A DNA stretch of 64,000 bases. It comes from VYFG01 sp965204165 (GTDB lineage Bacteria > Pseudomonadota > Gammaproteobacteria > Arenicellales > Poriferihabitantaceae). Shown here piece by piece: positions 24,524-32,073 of this stretch. The number at the start of each line of letters is the position of its first letter. The first letter of the stretch is position 1. The position numbers were made by a program, and so were the translations under genes. Location: positions 3,038,001 through 3,102,000 of the forward strand of contig OZ241969.1 in assembly GCA_965204165.1 (NCBI GenBank), in the 5' to 3' direction. The notes beneath the pieces are model-generated. The model was not told where the DNA came from. It worked only from the letters and a program-made list of their open reading frames with translations, and searched no databases.

Positions 24524-25759
24524 ATGAAACTGCAGGACATACAAACCTGGGTAACCGTCCCGCCCGGCGGCATCGGCGGATCATTCTGGGTGATCGTCAG
24601 GGTCACCACGGACAACGGCATACAGGGGATCGGCGAGTGTTACGGCATTCCCGTGTCCGGTGACATCGCCTGCCGAATGGTGGAGGACACGTTTCAGCGC
24701 TTCGTCGCTGGCACGGATCCGCACCAGGTGGAAACCCTGTTCCGCCGGGTCTATTCCGCGGGGTTCACCCAGCGACCGGACATCTCCATGATGGGGGTCT
24801 TCAGCGGCATTGAAATGGCCGTGTGGGACATTCTCGGGAAGGCGCACGAGCAGCCCGTCTACAATCTCATCGGCGGACGCTTCCATGACCGCCTGCGCAC
24901 CTATACCTACCTGTATCCGAAAGAGCCGGGGCAGGACGGGCGCCCGGCACGATCCTCGGAGGACGTCTATCACGACGGTGACGCGGCCGCCAGGCGCGCG
25001 CTCGACTATCTCGAGATGGGATTCACAGCGATCAAACAGGACCCGACCGGCCCCTACAGCTTCCAGGGAGGCAGGGAACTGTCGCTGCATGAACTGTCAC
25101 GGAGCGAATACAGCGTGCGGAGAATCCGGGAGGCCGTGGGCGACAGGGCCGACATCCTGTTCGGAACCCACGGGCAGATGACCACGTCTTCCGCCATCCG
25201 CCTGGCCAGGCGGCTTGAACCCTATGATCCGCTCTGGTTCGAAGAGCCCTGTCCGCCGGATCAGATGTCCGCATTCGGCCGGCTGGCCGCCGCCACCAGC
25301 ATCCCGGTGGCCACGGGCGAGCGGCTGACCACGCGCATCGAATTCCATGAAGCCCTCAAGGCGGGTGTCGCGATCCTCCAGCCGGATGTCGGGCGCAGCG
25401 GCGGAGTCTGGGAAACCAGGAAGATCGCGGCGGTGGCGGAACTGTTCAACGCCCAAATCGCCCCCCATGTCTACTGCGGACCCATCGCCCACGCCGCCGC
25501 CGCCCATGTCGGCTTCAGCAGCCCCAATTTCCTGATTCTGGAAACGATCCTGACCGGCTTCCACGAGGACATACTGGTGCGGCCGCTTCGCTGGGAGGCA
25601 GGGTATCTCATCGCTCCCGAGGAACCGGGGCTCGGGATCGAACTGAATGAGGAAGTGATGGAAAGCCATCCCTATACAAGCGGCGGCCGGCTGCACCTGG
25701 AGATGTGCCAGACCCCCCTGCCGTCCGACAACCGCAGGATCATTACCGAGATCGAATAA
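24524..25759 (+). CDS. Mandelate racemase / muconate lactonizing enzyme family dehydratase
   Basis: 411 residues from ATG at 24524. Enolase-superfamily enzymes abstract the proton alpha to a carboxylate with Mg2+ bound by three acidic residues: candidates are in WFEEPCPP and ATGERLTTR, with an Asp/Glu earlier near DILFGTHGQM. The His in IAPHVYCGPIAHAAAAHV fits the general base/acid of the galactonate/mannonate-dehydratase-like subgroup. It probably dehydrates or epimerises a sugar acid or hydroxy acid; specificity cannot be assigned. Lies between RidA and a convergent small protein. Confidence 0.85.
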   Translation: MKLQDIQTWVTVPPGGIGGSFWVIVRVTTDNGIQGIGECYGIPVSGDIACRMVEDTFQRFVAGTDPHQVETLFRRVYSAGFTQRPDISMMGVFSGIEMAVWDILGKAHEQPVYNLIGGRFHDRLRTYTYLYPKEPGQDGRPARSSEDVYHDGDAAARRALDYLEMGFTAIKQDPTGPYSFQGGRELSLHELSRSEYSVRRIREAVGDRADILFGTHGQMTTSSAIRLARRLEPYDPLWFEEPCPPDQMSAFGRLAAATSIPVATGERLTTRIEFHEALKAGVAILQPDVGRSGGVWETRKIAAVAELFNAQIAPHVYCGPIAHAAAAHVGFSSPNFLILETILTGFHEDILVRPLRWEAGYLIAPEEPGLGIELNEEVMESHPYTSGGRLHLEMCQTPLPSDNRRIITEIE

Positions 25760-25906
25760 CGCCGGACGGAGGAACTGCCGGGAACAGGGGGCAGCCGACA
25801 CGATGGCGTTCCGCATTCCCCGCGAAGGTGTGCCGGGCAGGGGCCCGGCACCGGACGGTCCGGGCTGTCACGGCCGGGCCGGCGCGCCCGGAGGCAGGGC
25901 GTCTGC

Positions 25907-26272
25907 CTACTGCCTGCGGAATCCGTATTCCAGCACGTAGAACGATGGCTTGAGGTCTGCCAGCGGTCCGCGAAGTTTTGCCAGCTCGGATTCCGGTCCA
26001 TGGACTTCCAGGCGGGAAATCTCGGAGATCTTGAGGGCTTCACCAAGCAGGTCACCGACGTTGTCCAGGTGCGCCAGAAGCCCCTCGGCGTCCACGTAGC
26101 CTTCCCGGCAGTGGGCGCTGTTGCCGTCAAAGCTGAAGCCGTAGTAGAGCACCTTCTCCTCCTGCCCGGTCCTGTCAACGAACTGTTCGCACAATCCCTT
26201 GAACTGCGCGAGGTTCTCGTCGGGCACGTCGAAATAGGGGACGATGGTGCAGCAGGTGTCATTGGTGGCCAT
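25907..26272 (-). CDS. Dimeric alpha/beta-barrel (ABM-like) protein
   Basis: 121 residues from ATG at 26272. The pattern CTIVPYFDVPDENLAQFKGL ... YYGFSFDGNSAHCREGYVDAEGLLAHLDNVG and FYVLEYGFRR resembles a conserved family of ferredoxin-like-fold proteins related to antibiotic biosynthesis monooxygenases. No catalytic residue can be assigned. Placed downstream of the flavoenzyme gene on the same strand (251 bases apart), so it may belong to the same pathway. Confidence 0.6.
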   Translation of the reverse strand: MATNDTCCTIVPYFDVPDENLAQFKGLCEQFVDRTGQEEKVLYYGFSFDGNSAHCREGYVDAEGLLAHLDNVGDLLGEALKISEISRLEVHGPESELAKLRGPLADLKPSFYVLEYGFRRQ

Positions 26273-26523
26273 GATGATTCTCCTCAGTCTTGTGTAACGG
26301 TTGTCATCGGGCGTTGCCGGCCGGTCAGGCAGGGCCGGTTCGCAGCGAACGGAACGGCAGTTCCCGGAACTTGTGTCCGAAACCATATACCCGGGCCGAA
26401 ATGCCGGCAAGTGGCGCTGCCCGCCGGCGCGGCGGGCGCATGGAATTTCCGGTCATGGCGTACGTGACCTGTCCGGTTTCACGGGAATTTTCCGGCAATG
26501 CAATGGGCTGGCAGGCCATGCCG

Positions 26524-28515
26524 TCATGCCGCCATGCCTGCCTTGCGGCCATCGTGGATCGCGAAAGGGGCCAGCCTGGGGGCGGCGCTGTCGCCGATGT
26601 TGACCGCGTTCACGTTGTGCTCGAGCAGGGACCGCCAGAGGGTGTCCTCGGCCCGGTTGACGGTGGCCAGCACCAGGGAGTCCGCCGCGACGAACTGCTC
26701 GGTCCCATCCAGCAGACTGAGCACGCGGCATCCCTCGCCTGTCCACTCGACGATGACGGACTCGGTGACGAACCGGACTTTCAGGGCCGCCAGGCGTTGC
26801 CGGAGGGGGAAATCCGCCGCGGTGCGCTGCAGTTCCTTCCCCACCAGCGGATCCGGTGTCACGATGGTGACTTCATGCCCCTTCTCGGCCAGGTGCCAGG
26901 CGGTGCCGCCGCCGCGCCAGTTGCCTCCTTCGTCCAGCACGGTCACGCGTTGTCCCAGCCGGGCGGCGTTGCCCATCACGTCTTCCACGGACCACACCGA
27001 GCGCGGGTCGTATCCTGCCAGCCTCTCGACCTGGGGCAGGGCCTTCTGGAATCCGGAATCCGCCGGCAGTGATCCCGTCGCCGTGATGACAGTGTCCGCT
27101 CCCAGGGAAATCACCTCCCCGGCATCCATGGGTGCGTTGTACATGATTTCCACGCCAAGCCGGTCCAGCTGCCCGGCATACCAGTCGATCAGGTCGAGAA
27201 TCTGGGCGCGGCGGGGCTGCAGCCCGGCGAGCCGGAACTGTCCGCCCAGCCGGTCCGACGCCTCGGCCAGAACCACCCTGTGCCCGCGTTCCGCGGCTAC
27301 CCGCGCGGCTTCCAGGCCGGCGGGGCCGGCGCCGATCACGGCGACGGATCCCGGCGTGTCGGCCCTCGTGAACCGGTCTCCTCCCCATTCGAATTCCCTG
27401 CCTGCGGACGGGTTGACCAGGCAGGAGATCCAGTAGTCCCGGTAGCGGCGTCCCCAGCACATCTGGTTGCAGGACAGGCAGCCGCGGATGTCTTCCGGAC
27501 GGTTCTCCCGGGCCTTGTTGGCAAGGTGGGGGTCGGCGATCTGGCCGCGCACGATGGAAACCAGGTCCGACTGGCCGGCGGCCAGCACGGACTCCGCGTT
27601 TTCCGGGGTGCGGATATGGCTTTCCGCCGTGACCCGCGCGTTCTCAAGGGTTGCCTTCAGCAATGCCGGCAGGGCCACGCCCAGTTTTTCGGGATAGAAA
27701 AAGGTCGGCATCAGCTTGTAGAAGTCAAAGTAGCTCCCGGTGCCGCAGGTCACGTAGTCCATCAGCCCCTGGCGGTCGAGGAGTGCGAGTATTTCCGCGA
27801 GCGCCTCGTTGCCGAGGGACACCGGCACATCCGGTTCCTCGTTGACGCTGAGGCCGATGATGAAGTCCTCGCCGCAGGTCTTGCGTATCCGGGTCAGGAT
27901 CTCCCTGGACATCCGGGTGCGGTTGTCCAGCGAGCCGCCCCAGCGATCCTGCCTGGTGTTGGACCAAGGGGTCCAGAACTGGTCCACCATACCGTGGTAC
28001 GCGGCCCAGACCTCCACCCCGTCGAACCCGGCCGCGCGGCAGCGCCTGGCGGCCTGGACAAAACCGTCGATGGTCTCCTCGATCTCGGCTTCGGTCATGG
28101 CATGGCTGCCGTCCGAGTCATGTAGGCTCGGCCGTCCCGAAGCCGACCAGTTGGGGTGATAGGAGTTGTCCGCGTCGCCATGCTGCCCGACATGGTAAAG
28201 CTGCTGCAGGATTACCGCGCCCTCGGCCTTCACCGCTTCCGTGATCCGGCGGAAATGGGGGATCACGGCATCGTCCCCGTGGCGAAAGTTGCCCCGGGTC
28301 AGGACCGCGGCGGCATGCACCGGCATCGGTTCAACGACGATCATGGCGGCACCGCCCATGGCGCGTTCCAGGTAATAGCCGAGGTGACGGTCCCCGGGAA
28401 GGCCTCCCTCGGCCATGTTGGCCGTGTGGGCGCCGAAAACGACCCGGTTGCGCAGGGTCCGGTGACGCAGCGTCAACGGGGCGAACAGGCGGGGGTAGGG
28501 CATATGTTCCGTCAT
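26524..28515 (-). CDS. Old-yellow-enzyme/Fe-S flavoprotein (N-demethylase or dienoyl-CoA-reductase type)
   Basis: 663 residues. N-terminal FMN TIM barrel (LFAPLTLRHRTLRNRVVFGAH; GFDGVEVWAAYHGMVDQFWTPWSN), then a [4Fe-4S] site CLSCNQMC...SC (Cx2Cx3Cx11C), and an FAD/NAD(P)H-binding half beginning SVAVIGAGPAGLEAARVAAERGH with a second dinucleotide fold near DEGGNWRGGGTAWHLAEKGHEV. This is the architecture of 2,4-dienoyl-CoA reductase, trimethylamine dehydrogenase and N-methylproline/dimethylglycine-type demethylases. The HTANMAEGGLPGDRHLGYY opening resembles the amine-demethylase branch, by memory. Start overlaps the SDR stop by four bases (ATGA), so the two are co-translated. Confidence 0.85.
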   Translation of the reverse strand: MTEHMPYPRLFAPLTLRHRTLRNRVVFGAHTANMAEGGLPGDRHLGYYLERAMGGAAMIVVEPMPVHAAAVLTRGNFRHGDDAVIPHFRRITEAVKAEGAVILQQLYHVGQHGDADNSYHPNWSASGRPSLHDSDGSHAMTEAEIEETIDGFVQAARRCRAAGFDGVEVWAAYHGMVDQFWTPWSNTRQDRWGGSLDNRTRMSREILTRIRKTCGEDFIIGLSVNEEPDVPVSLGNEALAEILALLDRQGLMDYVTCGTGSYFDFYKLMPTFFYPEKLGVALPALLKATLENARVTAESHIRTPENAESVLAAGQSDLVSIVRGQIADPHLANKARENRPEDIRGCLSCNQMCWGRRYRDYWISCLVNPSAGREFEWGGDRFTRADTPGSVAVIGAGPAGLEAARVAAERGHRVVLAEASDRLGGQFRLAGLQPRRAQILDLIDWYAGQLDRLGVEIMYNAPMDAGEVISLGADTVITATGSLPADSGFQKALPQVERLAGYDPRSVWSVEDVMGNAARLGQRVTVLDEGGNWRGGGTAWHLAEKGHEVTIVTPDPLVGKELQRTAADFPLRQRLAALKVRFVTESVIVEWTGEGCRVLSLLDGTEQFVAADSLVLATVNRAEDTLWRSLLEHNVNAVNIGDSAAPRLAPFAIHDGRKAGMAA

Positions 28516-29426
28516 GCCGCACCGCCGTCCGGGGGCACGGACTTCCCGGACGGCCCGGTCCCGGCGAGTCCGCCGTCATCCGGAATGACCCCCTCGCTCT
28601 GGCGGTCCAGAACCGCATCCAGCCGGCGGTCGGTGAGCAGCCGTTTCAGTATGGCCATCACCCGGGTCGGGAACGTGACGGGGTACCGGATCCTTGGACG
28701 GGGACTTTCCAGTGCATGTGCGACCGCCTTCAGCACCGCTTCCGGGGGCAGTGTGTAACGGGCATCTTCCGTGGAATGCATGCGCTTTTCCAGTTCGACG
28801 TAGGTGGAACGGAACATGCTCTCGCGGGGGGCGATATGCTCAAGGTATTTCTTCAGGGCATTCTCCCGGAACCGACTACGGATGGGGCCGGGTTCAACCA
28901 AGACGAAATGGACGCCGCTGCACCGGTGTTCCAGCCGCATGGTGTCGGTCAGGGCTTCCAGGGCATACTTGCTTGCATTGTAGGGGCCGCGAAATCGCAG
29001 GCAGATGAAGCCAAGGACCGAACTGATCTGCACCACGCGGCCTGCGCGGTTTTCCAGCATCATGGGCAGAAGGCCGTTGGTTAGCTGCTGGGTGCCGAAG
29101 ACGTTGGTTTCGAACTGCTCCCGCAGCACCTCCCTGCTGATATCAATCATGGCGCCCGGCTGGCCGTAGGCCCCGTTGTTGATCAGCCCGTACAGTTTGC
29201 CGCCTGTCAGTTCCCGGACCCTTTCGACGGCCTCATCCACGTTCCTTTCGTCGGCAAGGTCGACCCTGATGGTCTGGATGCCTTCCTGCGACAGCCTCTC
29301 GACATCCGCATCAGCGCGGCATGAGGCGATGACCCGATGGCCGCGGGCACTCAGGCCACGAGCAAGGCAGTAGCCGATCCCCGTGGAGCATCCGGTGACC
29401 AGCACGTAACGGTCGGTGTTTGACAT
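28512..29426 (-). CDS. Short-chain dehydrogenase/reductase
   Basis: 304 residues from ATG at 29426. NAD(P)-binding TGCSTGIG at residues ~9-16, the NNGAYG motif, catalytic Ser in QISSVLG and Tyr-x-x-x-Lys in YNASKYALEAL. The longer-than-usual C-terminus (after residue 250) matches the group related to 17-beta-hydroxysteroid and retinol dehydrogenases. First gene of the SDR-flavoenzyme unit. The substrate is unknown. Confidence 0.88.
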   Translation of the reverse strand: MSNTDRYVLVTGCSTGIGYCLARGLSARGHRVIASCRADADVERLSQEGIQTIRVDLADERNVDEAVERVRELTGGKLYGLINNGAYGQPGAMIDISREVLREQFETNVFGTQQLTNGLLPMMLENRAGRVVQISSVLGFICLRFRGPYNASKYALEALTDTMRLEHRCSGVHFVLVEPGPIRSRFRENALKKYLEHIAPRESMFRSTYVELEKRMHSTEDARYTLPPEAVLKAVAHALESPRPRIRYPVTFPTRVMAILKRLLTDRRLDAVLDRQSEGVIPDDGGLAGTGPSGKSVPPDGGAA

Positions 29427-29682
29427 GGGAATGAATATGTTATTGATGAATCTTGTAAAGATCAATTGATGATATGCCCATGGCCATGAGCACCCAGACC
29501 ACCTATTGTACTGTCGTATGTTGCCTTCGCCCCAGGTTCAAGGGACGTGATCCTTGCCTGGCGAAAGGGATTTCCGCGAACTCAGGCGATCGACGTGCTG
29601 TGGCACGCGGTCAGTCGTGCGACATGACCTGTGTCAAGATGTTGTAGTACCCTACGGTGATCCAAGGAATCAAAACAGCATC

Positions 29683-30648
29683 ATGACCGGCCAGGTTAAC
29701 GTGGCGGTGGTCGGGGTGGGTTACCTCGGCCGGATTCACGCCAAGATCTATCACGAGATGCAGGAGGCGGCCCTGGTGGCAGTGGTGGATACCGACGCGG
29801 AGGCGGCGGACACGGTTGCCGGCCAATACGGCTGCAGGGCGTTTCATCATCTGAATGCACTGCTCGACAGCGGTATGGACATCCATGCCGTCAGCGTCGT
29901 GGTTCCCACCAGCATGCACCTGGCCGTTGCATTGCCGTTCCTGGATCACGGGGTGCACATGATGCTGGAAAAGCCGGTGGCCTCCACCGTCGGGGAGAGT
30001 GAATCCATCGTCGAACTGGCCCGTGCCCGGGGCGTGATTCTCCAGGTGGGACACCTTGAGCGGTTCAACGCCGGGGTGATGAGGCTGGCGGAACTGGCCC
30101 GGGATCCACGGTTCATCGAGATCCACCGCCTCGGCGAATTTGACGGTCGGGCCACGGACGTGGACGTGGTCACCGACCTCATGATCCATGACATCGACAT
30201 CGTGCTGTCCCTGGTGCCCTCCGAACTCACCGCCGTTTCCGCCAACGGGACGCGTGTCATCACGGACCACGCCGACATCGCCAACGCGCGGCTGGAGTTC
30301 GCCAACGGGGCGGTGGCCAACGTGACCGCCAGCCGGGTGTCACGCAACCGGTTCCGCCGGATCCGGGTATTCGCGCGGGAGCACTATCTCGGTCTCAATT
30401 TCACCGACCAGCAGCTCGAGGAAGTCCGGCCCGGGGAGCTGGACCCGGAAACCGGGTATCCCAGGCTGGTCGAACGCTGCATCGAGGTGACGCCTCAACT
30501 GCCCCTGAACGCCGAGCTCGCTCACTTCATCGACTGCGTGCAAAGGGGCGCCCGTCCCCTGGTCAGCGGCGAGGACGGGCTGCTCGCCGTCAGGGTGGCG
30601 GACCAGGTCAAGCAGAAGATCGCATCATCCATGGAGAAACTCTCATGA
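29683..30648 (+). CDS. Gfo/Idh/MocA oxidoreductase (GnnA-like)
   Basis: 321 residues from ATG at 29683. N-terminal NAD fold VAVVGVGYLGRIHAKIYHEM and the family EKP motif in MMLEKPVAST; the later VTDLMIHDIDIVLSLV contains the substrate-site D/H residues. This sequence style resembles proteobacterial UDP-GlcNAc 3-dehydrogenases (GnnA) that make the amide-linked lipid A precursor, but no gnnB or lpx gene is beside it, so that is only a suggestion. Stop overlaps the next start by four bases. Confidence 0.8.
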   Translation: MTGQVNVAVVGVGYLGRIHAKIYHEMQEAALVAVVDTDAEAADTVAGQYGCRAFHHLNALLDSGMDIHAVSVVVPTSMHLAVALPFLDHGVHMMLEKPVASTVGESESIVELARARGVILQVGHLERFNAGVMRLAELARDPRFIEIHRLGEFDGRATDVDVVTDLMIHDIDIVLSLVPSELTAVSANGTRVITDHADIANARLEFANGAVANVTASRVSRNRFRRIRVFAREHYLGLNFTDQQLEEVRPGELDPETGYPRLVERCIEVTPQLPLNAELAHFIDCVQRGARPLVSGEDGLLAVRVADQVKQKIASSMEKLS

Positions 30649-31346
30649 CAGAAGAATTGTTTCGCAAGGACGGTTATCTCAGGTCGTGCGAGGCGGTGGT
30701 GACCGCCGTGACCGACCGCGGATTCGCCGTGGACCGGACGGTGTTCTACCCGGTGGGCGGCGGCCAGCCGGGGGATACCGGTTCGTACCGGAGCCCCGGC
30801 GGTGAAGGACGGATCGTGGATTGCTACCGGGACCGGGATACCGGCCTGCACCTGCATGTCATCGGCGAGGGAACCGTGATCCCGGGTACCGGTGAGCGGG
30901 TGACGCTGGAGATCGACTGGGACCGCCGCTACCGGCTGATGCGAATGCACAGCTGCATGCACATGCTCTGCGCGGCGGTGACCGCCCCGGTGACCGGTGG
31001 ATCGATCAGCGAGGATGCGGGGCGTCTTGATTTCGATTTGCCGTCCCCGCCGGATCGCCAGGCGATCGAGGACCGGGTCAACGAGCTGATCCGGTCCGAC
31101 GTGCCGATGACCCTGCAATGGATCACTGACGAGGAACTCGACGCCAAGCCGGACCTGGTCCGCACCATGTCCGTGCAGCCGCCCCGGGGCTGCGGACGGG
31201 TCAGGCTGGTGAATTTTCATGGCGTAGACCTGCAGCCCTGCGGCGGCACGCACGTTGCCCGCAGCGGAGAGATCGGACCCGTGCGGATTCAGAGCATCAA
31301 GAGCAAGGGCAAGCAGAACCGGCGCATCACCATGGCGTTCGCCTGA
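30645..31346 (+). CDS. AlaX-type alanyl-tRNA editing protein
   Basis: 233 residues. A free-standing homologue of the AlaRS editing domain, which hydrolyses Ser- or Gly-tRNA(Ala). Zinc ligands are visible in RMHSCMHML (H-x3-H) and in the LQPCGGTHVARSGEIGP motif (C-x3-H). The N-terminal FYPVGGGQPGDTG is the glycine-rich motif of the family's beta-barrel subdomain, so this is a longer (type II) member. Co-translated with the upstream oxidoreductase by an ATGA overlap; a functional reason is not obvious. Confidence 0.9.
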   Translation: MTEELFRKDGYLRSCEAVVTAVTDRGFAVDRTVFYPVGGGQPGDTGSYRSPGGEGRIVDCYRDRDTGLHLHVIGEGTVIPGTGERVTLEIDWDRRYRLMRMHSCMHMLCAAVTAPVTGGSISEDAGRLDFDLPSPPDRQAIEDRVNELIRSDVPMTLQWITDEELDAKPDLVRTMSVQPPRGCGRVRLVNFHGVDLQPCGGTHVARSGEIGPVRIQSIKSKGKQNRRITMAFA

Positions 31347-31418
31347 TCACCCGGGTCCCGGCCGCGATCTCTGACCCTGCCGGATGCTATCGGCAGACGG
31401 GTCCCGGGCGGAGTGGGT

Positions 31419-32018
31419 TCAGCGGTCGTTGGAGGCTTCAAGCGCGGCAAGTTCATCGGGAGTGTTCACGTTGATGAACATTCCGCTGTGCTCGGCGAAG
31501 GACACCTCGCTGAAGGGATGCCGTGCGTACCAGCGGTCGATCTTGCGCTCACCGGCCGCGAGGAAGTCTTCCAGACTCCGGGCGAGGGTGCGGTGGATCA
31601 GCGCGTACACCGGCTGCAGGCGGTCGCCGTCTGTGGCCACCGCGAGCGCGTGGCCGCCGCCCCTGGCAGCCTTCAGCATCCGGCTGCCGTAGTCTTCCGC
31701 CAGGAAGGGGCCGTCGCAGGGCAGGGTGAGCAGCCATTGGGTCTCCATGCGGCCCAGCCCGGCCAGCATGCCGGCCAGGGGACCCTGAAAATTTTCCAGG
31801 GTATCGCAGATCACCGGGCAGCCCAGTTTCCGGTATTCCTCGACGTTGCGGTTGGCATTGATCAGGACCCTGTCCGCTTGGGAGGAGACCTGGTTGACAA
31901 GATGCTCCGCGAAGGTGCGCCCGCCCAGGGTCAGCAGTCCCTTGTCGTGACCGCCCATGCGGGTGGCACGGCCCCCGGCCAGGATGATTGCGGTGATTTC
32001 CCGGTTGGTTTTCGGCAT
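31419..32018 (-). CDS. mobA: Molybdenum cofactor guanylyltransferase MobA
   Basis: 199 residues from ATG at 32018. Transfers GMP from GTP to Mo-molybdopterin, making the MGD cofactor of molybdoenzymes. ITAIILAGGRATRMGGHDKGLL is the nucleotide-binding loop; LPCDGPFL has the metal-binding Asp; the C-terminal NVNTPDEL is characteristic. Lies downstream of ppc on the same strand with a 55-base gap. Its presence implies at least one MGD-dependent enzyme elsewhere. Confidence 0.92.
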   Translation of the reverse strand: MPKTNREITAIILAGGRATRMGGHDKGLLTLGGRTFAEHLVNQVSSQADRVLINANRNVEEYRKLGCPVICDTLENFQGPLAGMLAGLGRMETQWLLTLPCDGPFLAEDYGSRMLKAARGGGHALAVATDGDRLQPVYALIHRTLARSLEDFLAAGERKIDRWYARHPFSEVSFAEHSGMFINVNTPDELAALEASNDR

Positions 32019-32073
32019 GATTGTCGTATGGTGGCAAGGCCCGGCAGTGTCCCGGTCCGCTTCGGGTGCCTGT

